The notes under the pieces: generated by a model
Told to the model about the DNA's origin: nothing
Database searches by the model: none
The model's input: the letters and a program-made list of their open reading frames with translations, nothing else
Part shown: in pieces, positions 46,586-53,244 of the stretch
How the letters are laid out: each line of letters starts with the position of its first letter
Numbering within the stretch: the stretch's first letter is position 1
From: Flavobacterium aciduliphilum
GTDB lineage: Bacteria; Bacteroidota; Bacteroidia; Flavobacteriales; Flavobacteriaceae
DNA: 64,000 bases
Assembly: GCF_003268855.1 (NCBI RefSeq)
Contig: NZ_QLSZ01000005.1
Coordinates: 62,001 to 126,000 of the forward strand
Reading direction: 5' to 3'
Made by a program: the position numbers and the translations under genes

Positions 46586-46659
46586 GGTCCTATAGCTCAG
46601 TTGGTTAGAGCACCTGACTCATAATCAGGTGGTCCCTGGTTCGAGCCCAGGTGGGACCA
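46586..46659 (+). tRNA. tRNA with CAT anticodon (elongator Met, or Ile2 if modified)
   Basis: A 74-base cloverleaf. Acceptor GGTCCTA pairs with TGGGACC (one wobble), with discriminator A. The D arm is GCTCAGTTGGTTAGAGC, the anticodon stem CCTGA / TCAGG with loop CTCATAA, and the T arm CCTGG-TTCGAGC-CCAGG. CCA is not encoded. It is probably tRNA-Met, but a lysidine-modified Ile2 cannot be excluded. Its 3' half is the attachment site of the adjacent island: bases 46617-46662 recur at 60784-60829. The likely -7 region is TAATATTG near 46565. Confidence 0.9.
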
Positions 46660-46662
46660 CTA
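46617..46662 (+). repeat. left attachment repeat of the island (in tRNA 3' half)
   Basis: 46 bases from ACTCATAATC in the anticodon loop through the T arm and acceptor to CCACTA, identical to 60784-60829. The tRNA reading frame is intact across this copy, so this is the restored side. Confidence 0.9.
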
Positions 46663-46669
46663 CATTATC

Positions 46670-46698
46670 AAGCCTTTACAAATTGTAGAGGCTTTTTT
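46670..46698 (+). terminator. terminator of the CAT tRNA, supplied by the island
   Basis: AAGCCTTTACA and TGTAGAGGCTT form a stem with one wobble, then a T run. It closely resembles the terminator at 60839, which is presumably the original chromosomal one displaced by the insertion. Confidence 0.75.
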
Positions 46699-46815
46699 GT
46701 TGGCTCTAAGTGTAGTTTCTAAGTGTAGTTCATTATTCAAAGCACCACTTATTTGCACTCTAAATAATAAAACAAAACCCTATCTTTTGAATAGGGTTTG
46801 TTGTTTTGATTTGAA

Positions 46816-48111
46816 TTAACTAGCGTTGCGTTCATCTTCTTTTTTAAACAATCTGAATCCTTTTTGTTTAACTGCTCTTGCTATCTCTGGTTTAACCAAA
46901 TAATTGTTCTGTATGACTCTTTTGGTCTTTTGGTAGCCTAATGATTCAACAAGTCCTGTTTGGGCTTCTATTTTCGTTAGAAACGATTTTCTGAGGTGCT
47001 TTAATCCTATTTTAGTAGTAATACCACACTTATCTCTATAGAACTTGAAAGAATGCGACAATAGTTTTGCCATTGAATCTCTAGTAATATTTTCATCTGG
47101 ACCAATCAAGTACCTATCTTCACCCAAATGTTTCTTATAATCTAACCTATTAAGCAAATCTTCTAACTCAGGAGAATAAGGTATCGGCACAATCTTTGTT
47201 GGTTTGGATTGGTCGTAATTATGTGTTTTTTCATATTTCAAATCAACACCTATTACATAATCTAACTCTCCGTTTTCATCCAATACAATATCGGAATATT
47301 TGATTGATATTGCTTCGGTGTTTCTCATACCTGTATATGCTATTATTTCAAATGCTTCCTTTATATACGGGCGATACATTTTCTTTCTAACACCATTTTT
47401 ATAAGTGTGTATCGAGCTGTTATCACTAGAACAACTTCTTAAAATTTTATCAAAATCAGTATCTGACGCATTTATTGGATTTGGTGATTCATTCTTTAAT
47501 CTAGCAGCTGCCATTGGATTAAACAACTCGTATCCTTTAGTTTCAATTAAAAACTTATAGAAGCCTTTGTTTGCTCTAATGTTATGATTGTAAGTTGAAA
47601 TGCTTTTGCTTTTCTTATATAGTTCTTCAAAATAACTATTTACTAAATTTTTATCGACATTGAAAACAGAAAGTTCTTCTTTAGTATTCTTTTGAAGATA
47701 GTCTTTTAACTTACAGATATAACCAATGGTATCTCTAATGTATTCACGCCTTCTTATCTTTCTTTCAAAGAATGGTACATCCACATTCTCCAACCAATCG
47801 CTATACATCATAATGCAATCTTTAAATAGTATTGGCTTGGATTCTACCTCTTTTGGTGCAATAGAAAGTTTAACAGGATTCAATAATTCTTCTTTGAATT
47901 CCAACACCTTCTTTACTGCCGTATCATAATCCAAAGTTTGTAAATCTCTTGTTTTACGAGCTCCATTTATACTAACTATAGCTTTATACTTCTGTCTGTC
48001 AATTGGGTGATTACAGCCTTTGTATTCGTCTTGTGACACCTCAATGTGTCTACCACACTTCTTGCATACTATGTGCAAGCCTGTGAATTTCTTGTATTTT
48101 AATATCTTCAT
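46816..48111 (-). CDS. tyrosine recombinase (island integrase)
   Basis: A 431-residue integrase expected to recombine the 46-bp tRNA sites. The amino end has a possible zinc-binding knuckle, HIVCKKCGRHIEVSQDEYKG with a further CNH. The SAM-like core lies at about 90-200 (IGYICKLKDYLQKN, ISTYNHNIRANKGFYKFL). The catalytic domain has Arg I in AYTGMRNTEAISIKYSD (near residue 260), GLKHLRKSFLTKIEA (about 368-382) and the Tyr in VIQNNYLVKPE (near residue 403). The usual HxxR reads KHLR and the box III Gly-His reads LGYQKT, departures known from some Bacteroidota element integrases. It is read leftward toward the tRNA, 157 bases from the repeat. Confidence 0.9.
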   Translation of the reverse strand: MKILKYKKFTGLHIVCKKCGRHIEVSQDEYKGCNHPIDRQKYKAIVSINGARKTRDLQTLDYDTAVKKVLEFKEELLNPVKLSIAPKEVESKPILFKDCIMMYSDWLENVDVPFFERKIRRREYIRDTIGYICKLKDYLQKNTKEELSVFNVDKNLVNSYFEELYKKSKSISTYNHNIRANKGFYKFLIETKGYELFNPMAAARLKNESPNPINASDTDFDKILRSCSSDNSSIHTYKNGVRKKMYRPYIKEAFEIIAYTGMRNTEAISIKYSDIVLDENGELDYVIGVDLKYEKTHNYDQSKPTKIVPIPYSPELEDLLNRLDYKKHLGEDRYLIGPDENITRDSMAKLLSHSFKFYRDKCGITTKIGLKHLRKSFLTKIEAQTGLVESLGYQKTKRVIQNNYLVKPEIARAVKQKGFRLFKKEDERNAS

Positions 48112-48146
48112 TTGTGTTGTTGTTTTTATGCGAGTGTAATTTATTT

Positions 48147-48575
48147 CTACGACCCGCCAAATAATTTTTTACTAATTTCTCCTTTGGGTATGTACCCATT
48201 GTTTTTGTTTGGTTTATCACTTTTGAAATCAAGCAATTTGTATAAGGTTCCTTTAAGATGTTCTTCATAGTATTGTTCCCAATCCTTACCATGTACTAAC
48301 TTCAAATCCAATATCAGCGGCATATCATTAGCTAACTCAAATTCACTTCTATAAACGAATTCACCCGTTGTATCCTTATAAACTTTTACATTGTTCTTTT
48401 GACACCATGTTTTAGTTGGTCTATTGTCTTTTCTGTTTATTAACCCAGCCATTTCATCTAGGTATATTCTATCTATGTGTATAAATAACATCTTTTCTTT
48501 TTTTAAAATTAATATTGTTTTGGGTATCCAAACCCGTTTTGAAAACGATTTGTTGGTATCGTTATCGGTAGACAT
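48147..48575 (-). CDS. small protein, possible excisionase or accessory DNA-binding factor
   Basis: A 142-residue protein 35 bases upstream of the integrase gene and in the same direction. The middle part IDRIYLDEMAGLINRKDN, TKTWCQKNNVKVY and FVYRSEFELAND resembles a MerR/excisionase-type helix-turn-helix with wing, which would suit an Xis role; this is weak. The end is charged (KSDKPNKNNGYIPKGE). There are two possible starts: ATG 48575, which overlaps the stop of a 22-codon frame (TAATG), and ATG near 48489 at MLFIHIDRI. Its place directly upstream of the integrase supports a recombination-accessory role. Confidence 0.65.
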   Translation of the reverse strand: MSTDNDTNKSFSKRVWIPKTILILKKEKMLFIHIDRIYLDEMAGLINRKDNRPTKTWCQKNNVKVYKDTTGEFVYRSEFELANDMPLILDLKLVHGKDWEQYYEEHLKGTLYKLLDFKSDKPNKNNGYIPKGEISKKLFGGS

Positions 48576-49073
48576 TACTCCATAAGAAGCAATGTGCGTC
48601 TGAAAGCAATCTGCTTTATATCGGCTATTGAATAAACAGCCATTTTATTTTTTAACCTGTAATCATAATTTATACGTTTTTCAATTTATTCAGCTCCTAA
48701 GACCATAGCGCATAGCAATAGCCTTTAGGAAATTATCCTATTTCTTTTGATTCCTTTTGACTTGAGTTAAAGCCACAGAAATCTAGTCTGGGTGTTTAAC
48801 CCAAATGATAAATGTTTAATTGGTTTTTGCTGAATACTATCTTTTATTACTTAAAGTAAGCAGATAGTCGATGGAGATAATTTTGCCTCTAGTTGACAAG
48901 AAGTTGTAATCTCAAATTCATAATGCAAATATACGATTTTAAGTAAAGCCATGCCAACATTTTGGTAGAGAAAAGATATTGACAAGAGTTAATAAAATAA
49001 AAAAATATTGTGTTACCCATAGAAAAATAAGGCGTTTTCGCTTGCCCGTGATATTTATCAATAAAGATAAATC
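48576..49073. other. 498-bp divergent control region between integrase operon and methyltransferase
   Basis: No sizeable gene. Reading leftward, TATATTTG (48933-48926) is an exact -7 element with TTG 21 bases upstream, which would give the integrase operon a leader of over 300 bases. The leader holds a hairpin TGGGT / ACCCA around 48752-48766 and a 22-codon frame (48643-48575) whose stop overlaps the 48575 start. These may provide post-transcriptional control, but nothing more is supported. No clear promoter for the rightward methyltransferase gene is visible. Confidence 0.5.
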
Positions 49074-50069
49074 ATGGCAAATGAAACAAAACAAACAAAT
49101 AAAAAACTAAACATACTTTCCCTTTTTGATGGAATTTCTTGTGCCTATTTAGCACTAAACAAAGCTGGTGTTCCAGTTGGTAATTACTACTCTAGCGAAA
49201 TTGATAAATCAGCTCTTACTATTCAAAACCACCATTACCATAGCAATCCAAACTATATTCAGTTGGGAGACGTTACAAAACTGCAAGTTGATAACATACT
49301 CGACACCGATTTGGTGGTGTTTGGTTCACCCTGTACACAATTGAGTAGTGTAAATAGTAAAGACAGAAGTGGACTTGAAGGAGAAGATTCTAGTCTTTTT
49401 TTCGAGGCTATCCGAATACTTAAAGAATTAATCTACCACCAACCCAAAGACAAGAAGTTGTATTTCCTAATGGAGAACGTAGCTAGTATGTCCTCTAAAG
49501 ACAAAAATAAAATAACCGAAGAACTGCAAGCTATATTTGGTGATGAGGTGCAAATTTTAAAGATTAATTCAAGTATTGTTGCTCCAGCGAATCGTAGAAG
49601 GTTCTATTGGACTAACATTCCCAATGCAAGTGAACCAAAGCCAAACGATACCAAGTTTGAAAATATACTTGTAAATGGTTATGTAGATAGAGATAAAGCC
49701 AACGTATTGCTATCGGGCAACGTAACACTAACTAATGGCATATTTAGGCATTATAAGATGAATATGGGCAATGTTATATTCAAAGACAAATCGTTCGCTG
49801 AATTACCAAACCAACAAAAACTAACTCAATATCCAAAAATTCTTGAAAAATCTGGGTACGTTGGCAAACCAAAAAGCCAAGAATCTGAATATGATTTTGG
49901 CAACGGATGTTATAGAACGCCTAGCGTATTAGAAGCAGAACGATTGATGACAATACCAGATGGATACGTTAGTGGTGTTTATGGCGTATCCAAATCCAAC
50001 AAGCATAAAGCAATTGGACTAGCTATGACCGTTGATGTCATAGCGCACCTAGTAAGCCCTTTGGGTTAA
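49074..50069 (+). CDS. DNA (cytosine-5)-methyltransferase, DNMT3-like, solitary
   Basis: A 331-residue C5 methylase. Motif I is LSLFDGISCAYLALNKAG (residues about 14-31), motif IV GSPCTQLSSVN with the catalytic Cys87, motif VI FLMENVASM (about 131-139) and motif VIII ANRRRFYWTNIPN (about 172). The spacing, the SSLFFEAIRILKEL helix and the C-terminal VLEAERLMTIPDGYVSG with MTVDVIAHLVSPLG resemble DNMT3-type enzymes and phage methylases rather than restriction-type M.HhaI relatives. No cognate nuclease is nearby, so it is an orphan: it may mask the island from restriction or mark DNA for regulation. A strong terminator follows. Confidence 0.88.
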   Translation: MANETKQTNKKLNILSLFDGISCAYLALNKAGVPVGNYYSSEIDKSALTIQNHHYHSNPNYIQLGDVTKLQVDNILDTDLVVFGSPCTQLSSVNSKDRSGLEGEDSSLFFEAIRILKELIYHQPKDKKLYFLMENVASMSSKDKNKITEELQAIFGDEVQILKINSSIVAPANRRRFYWTNIPNASEPKPNDTKFENILVNGYVDRDKANVLLSGNVTLTNGIFRHYKMNMGNVIFKDKSFAELPNQQKLTQYPKILEKSGYVGKPKSQESEYDFGNGCYRTPSVLEAERLMTIPDGYVSGVYGVSKSNKHKAIGLAMTVDVIAHLVSPLG

Positions 50070-50086
50070 TGTTTTATGTAAAACAA

Positions 50087-50125
50087 AAAAAGCTAATCTT
50101 TATCGGATTAGCTTTTGTTTTTTTT
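50087..50125 (+). terminator. intrinsic terminator after the methyltransferase gene
   Basis: AAAAGCTAATC pairs with GATTAGCTTTT around a TTTATCG loop, with TGTTTTTTTT following. On the other strand it could also end the convergent 50132 gene. Confidence 0.8.
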
Positions 50126-50131
50126 AGTGTG

Positions 50132-50893
50132 TTAGTCTTTAGGATTTTCATGGTAATCAAACATTTCTGTTTCGTGGTCCCTTGGTGCTTGTTTAATATT
50201 CCTAGTTTTTTTGTATATCGTCCAAGTGTTCATAAAATCAGCATCATATTTTTTATGTTTAAATATTAGGTATTTTGCTCTTTCTTTAAACTCCTCAAAT
50301 GACTTTGGATTAACACTTGAGTCTGTTATTGATGTAACGACTTTTTTGTATAAATATTTTTCAAATTTTTCAACAATTGAATCATATGATTCAATATTTC
50401 TAATACTTGTTCTAACTGTATTTTGAAAGAAATCATCGTCAATTAAATCATCATTTTTTTTAACAAAATCACTAACCATGGTTAAGTATTTATCGGCATC
50501 TTTCTCAGTCATAAAATTATTTATTCCTTGAATAGAAGTAACCGCTTCTTCTTGATTATTTTCTATATCTGTTTCAAGAACCGTTTCAATATTTAGATTG
50601 CCAAATTCAGATATTGTGTAATGGTATAAGTTCTTAACCTTCGTTGATGATTTTCTTAAATAACCACATTCTTCAAGATTAGCAATTGCGCTAAAAAATG
50701 TTTTCTTGGTTATTCCAAGTCTATCACAATAAACTGTTTGCGATAGGTTAAATTTAGTATCGGAGTCCGATAAAATGGCTATAAATAGCCTTAATGCGTT
50801 AGGTGTTAGTCTTGTATCAAACAAGATATTATTGTGGATAGTTGTAAACTTCCCAGTTTCGTTTTTTCGTCTTATGACTGTTTTATTATTCAT
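50132..50893 (-). CDS. winged-helix protein, possible replication initiator or regulator
   Basis: A 253-residue protein. Residues about 15-90 form a winged helix: FTTIHNNILFDTRLTPNALR, LSQTVYCDRLGITKKTFFSA and NLEECGYLRKSSTKVKN. This form (short basic start, helix-turn-helix with K-K-T-F-F) is common in plasmid and phage replication or partition proteins. The rest is charged and helical, ending in basic and acidic runs (KTRNIKQAPRDHETEMF). It is read leftward away from the 1.1-kb non-coding region, and an E. coli-like promoter occurs 153-185 bp upstream. Replication initiation is plausible but unproven; a transcription factor role fits equally well. Confidence 0.65.
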   Translation of the reverse strand: MNNKTVIRRKNETGKFTTIHNNILFDTRLTPNALRLFIAILSDSDTKFNLSQTVYCDRLGITKKTFFSAIANLEECGYLRKSSTKVKNLYHYTISEFGNLNIETVLETDIENNQEEAVTSIQGINNFMTEKDADKYLTMVSDFVKKNDDLIDDDFFQNTVRTSIRNIESYDSIVEKFEKYLYKKVVTSITDSSVNPKSFEEFKERAKYLIFKHKKYDADFMNTWTIYKKTRNIKQAPRDHETEMFDYHENPKD

Positions 50894-51049
50894 TGGGTTT
50901 TCTGTTTTATTCCCTTGTTATTTTTTCTCTCTTGTATCGGGTAAGAGAGGCTAGCGGTCATGAACCCGCCAGCAACCCGAATAACTTTATTATAAGCTAT
51001 TGTATATGATAGTTGATGTTTTCACATCAGTATTTTAACCTTTTGCATA

Positions 51050-51078
51050 AGTATACTGAAAACAAAAATATTTGTCAA
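51050..51078 (-). promoter_or_regulatory. E. coli-type sigma70 promoter upstream of the winged-helix gene
   Basis: Read leftward: TTGACA (51078-51073), 17 bases, TATACT (51055-51050). This matches the classic -35/-10 consensus with one deviation and not the Bacteroidota TAnnTTTG form. Confidence 0.5.
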
Positions 51079-51266
51079 GGGCAAATAGGTAAAAAGTGAA
51101 AATATTTTTAAAAAAGCACTTTTTTCATCCTTACGGAGTTGAGATGTTTTTATTTATATAAATATATAGTTGGTGTAAAAAAGATACCAATAAATTGGGT
51201 TGATGGTGTACTTTCTCCACCTTGAATAGGTGTAGTTTCTATACCACATACTATAAGAGTATTATA

Positions 51267-51294
51267 TAATCACACTCTTGAGAGTGTGTGATTA
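51267..51294. repeat. imperfect hairpin in the island control region
   Basis: TAATCACACTC pairs with GAGTGTGTGATTA, with a two-base bulge on the right arm and a TTGA loop. No T tail follows, so it is more likely a protein site or structural element than a terminator. Confidence 0.6.
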
Positions 51295-51409
51295 ACAAGA
51301 ATATAAAATGTGTTATTGGGAGTATCTCCGCTAAGGCTACGATACATCCCAAACACATTTATACAAAATATTAATTATTGTTTTATCAAAGTAAAGTAGT
51401 TTGGAAAAA

Positions 51410-51495
51410 GAAAACAATCTCAACCAAATTGATGCGAAGCATTTGAATTGATTGGTGTATTACAATAATAACGAAGTGAAAACTAATCTCAACTA
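51410..51495. repeat. pair of iteron-like direct repeats
   Basis: GAAAACAATCTCAACCA (51410-51426) and GAAAACTAATCTCAACTA (51478-51495) differ by one inserted base and one substitution. A shorter related AATCTCAAG occurs at 51632-51640. They are potential initiator-binding sites near the winged-helix gene. Confidence 0.45.
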
Positions 51496-51553
51496 GTACA
51501 AGGAGCGAAGCGACTTTATATATTGTGTATTTATATTAACTATAGCGAAATCG

Positions 51554-51599
51554 AAGCATACATCAACTGCCGTAGGCATAGTAAGGTGATGCTTTTTTT
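51554..51599 (+). terminator. candidate terminator inside the non-coding region
   Basis: AAGCAT (51554-51559) pairs with ATGCTT (51589-51594), enclosing an inner GCC-GTA-GGC hairpin and followed by a run of T. If used, it would mark the end of a short untranslated transcript. No clear promoter is seen. Confidence 0.4.
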
Positions 51600-51974
51600 A
51601 CTATTATATATTAATATGTAAATCCGAAGGCAATCTCAAGACCCTACGGGAATAGACCCAGCCCATGCACCCCTGCCCCCGTTACCACCTTGTGGTGGCT
51701 GCCCCCAATTTGAACAGCATGGCTACCTTAAAGGGATATGCAACCAAATTTTTTTATATGATTTTATTAGTATGTGTACCTAAAAGAGTAATCTATTGTT
51801 CGTTCTCGTACCTATATAACTCAGTGAATGCTATATGAACGCATATAAATTACTCTAGGATTTGATTCGTTACTATTGATGTATGTGTAGAGTAATAATG
51901 TTTTTTTGAAAAATTTGTTATCGCCCCTGGCATGGGTCATTTATTCCTTGTACACTCGTGGTATTAATATTAAA

Positions 51975-52080
51975 GTTTTAGATTTAGATTATAGTTCCAA
52001 TTTAAAACGCAACCCAAAATGACCAAACCAACAAAATCGGTCAAAGCGTTTTAAAAAAACTTGAACCCTAAATCTAAAAC
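51975..52080. repeat. nested inverted repeats, candidate resolvase site
   Basis: Outer arms GTTTTAGATTTA (51975-51986) and TAAATCTAAAAC (52069-52080) are perfect over 12 bp. Inside them AAAACGC (52004-52010) pairs with GCGTTTT (52046-52052), and TGACC (52020-52024) pairs with GGTCA (52039-52043). A further AAAACGC occurs at 52094. The array ends 28 bases before the resolvase start, the usual position of a res site. Confidence 0.65.
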
Positions 52081-52107
52081 GATTTTAACCTCTAAAACGC
52101 AAAGTCT

Positions 52108-52743
52108 ATGGTATTCTATTTTTATTCCAGAACATCCACGGTTCTTCAAAATTCAGCCAGACAAATCGAAACTTTTAAATCACATGAAGGCTTCGACCCA
52201 TCCAGATTATTCGTTGAACGCATCCAAGGAAACATTCCATTTATGGAACGTCCAGAAGCTGTGAGGATGTTTGATGAACTAACCAACCAATCAGAACGAT
52301 GTACGGTAGTGGTCGACTCCATAGATAGGCTCGGAAGAAACCTTTTGGATATACTTCATACTATTTCCCTGTTCAACCAAAATCAAATCAACTTGAAATC
52401 CATTAAAGAAGGCTTCACCACACTATTGGATAACGGTGATGTTAATCCAATGGCACAGCTTGTAATTAGTTGTATGGGGTCGATAGCAGAAATGAATCGT
52501 AATCAAATCAAGCAAAGGGCACTTGAAGGGATTAGAGTAGCACAGGCTTTGGGTAAGTATCAAGGCAGAAAGGTGGGAGCAACCCAGACGGATGAAAAGC
52601 TGTTGCAACGTCACCAAAGCATTGTAAAGAAGTTGCAGAAAGGCATCAGCATACGTGACATATCGGAGATTACAGGTGCTTCCAGTGCAACAATTTGCAA
52701 AGTTAAAAAAGTAATGGCTAACCGAAAAATGCTTGAAATATGA
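52108..52743 (+). CDS. serine recombinase (resolvase/invertase family)
   Basis: A 211-residue site-specific recombinase. The amino-terminal catalytic domain opens VFYFYSRTST with the expected nucleophile Ser10, and has VVVDSIDRLGRNLLDILHT (DRLGR near residue 75) and ISCMGSIAEMNRNQIKQRALEG, the long E helix. GRKVGA then a C-terminal helix-turn-helix of the Hin type follow: GISIRDISEITGASSATICK. The enzyme may resolve dimers of the excised island or act at the nested palindrome just upstream. The start at 52108 is ATG; the stop overlaps the next gene (ATGA). Confidence 0.92.
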   Translation: MVFYFYSRTSTVLQNSARQIETFKSHEGFDPSRLFVERIQGNIPFMERPEAVRMFDELTNQSERCTVVVDSIDRLGRNLLDILHTISLFNQNQINLKSIKEGFTTLLDNGDVNPMAQLVISCMGSIAEMNRNQIKQRALEGIRVAQALGKYQGRKVGATQTDEKLLQRHQSIVKKLQKGISIRDISEITGASSATICKVKKVMANRKMLEI

Positions 52744-53045
52744 TAAATATAGACCTAACAGCAATACACCGAATGATGACTAGACACTATGGTAGCAGAA
52801 AAATGAACGTTGAAACAATAGTAGAAAGAGTGAGCTTTATCAAACCACGAGAACTAAAAATTACTTTTGATTATGACAAAGAGTGCTTCGTTGATATGGT
52901 ACGGTTAAATAGGAGACTCAATAGGTATATTGGTGGTGTTAGACACTTTTTTGTTAGCGTTAATTATAAAAGTATTGAGATACATGTAATATTTTATTGG
53001 AGACGCAAGTTACGAGACTATGATTTTGAATTTAGCGATAACTAG
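52740..53045 (+). CDS. small basic hypothetical protein coupled to the resolvase
   Basis: A 101-residue protein of unknown function. The start overlaps the resolvase stop by four bases (ATGA), so it is translationally coupled. It is rich in Arg and aromatic residues (MTRHYGSRKMNVETIVERVS, RLNRRLNRYIGGVRHFF, YWRRKLRDYDFEF) and seems to alternate beta strands with basic turns, with no signal or membrane segment. A DNA- or RNA-binding helper of the resolvase is a reasonable guess and no more. Confidence 0.6.
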   Translation: MINIDLTAIHRMMTRHYGSRKMNVETIVERVSFIKPRELKITFDYDKECFVDMVRLNRRLNRYIGGVRHFFVSVNYKSIEIHVIFYWRRKLRDYDFEFSDN

Positions 53046-53048
53046 GAT

Positions 53049-53171
53049 ATGAAAAAAACAAGAATAACAATAGCGCATCAAGTTGAGAAAACCAAACATC
53101 ACTTTATGGTTGGTAATCATGATAAACTAACCAGTTCCGAAGTTGATATGATTAAAAAGGAAATGGGGTGA
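53049..53171 (+). CDS. tiny ORF after the resolvase operon (40 codons)
   Basis: A 40-residue frame from ATG 53049 to TGA 53171, starting three bases after the preceding stop. It reads MKKTRITIAHQVEKTKHHFM and continues to KKEMG. Its spacing fits a third gene of the resolvase operon, but the length is too small for certainty. No homology is recognised. Confidence 0.35.
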   Translation: MKKTRITIAHQVEKTKHHFMVGNHDKLTSSEVDMIKKEMG

Positions 53172-53244
53172 AATGGTCTTTGTGAATGGGAGGTTGTACA
53201 AATGAAAAAGGAGCCAAATAATAATTGACTCCTGATTTATATAT

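Larger units (their letters stand above)
50894..51974. other. 1.1-kb structured non-coding control region of the island
   Basis: No coding frame is supported. Features in order: a leftward TTGACA-N17-TATACT promoter (51078-51050); hairpin TAATCACACTC / GAGTGTGTGATTA (51267-51294); two near-identical repeats containing AATCTCAAC (51410-51426 and 51478-51495) plus a third AATCTCAAG at 51632; a terminator-like hairpin AAGCAT / ATGCTT with a T7 tail (51554-51599); a G-run cluster on the leftward strand (51657-51706); and a hairpin CCACC / GGTGG (51685-51698). This could be an origin of replication, a transfer origin or a small RNA locus. Confidence 0.6.

Noticed and set aside
49074..50893. Restriction-modification system
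   Set aside because: The gene next to the methylase encodes a winged-helix protein with no nuclease motif, so only the methylase half is supported.
52423..52764. 113-codon leftward frame
   Set aside because: Antisense to the serine resolvase, which has intact catalytic and DNA-binding motifs.
52740..53171. Toxin-antitoxin pair after the resolvase
   Set aside because: Size and overlap would fit, but neither product resembles a known toxin or antitoxin and the second frame is only 40 codons.
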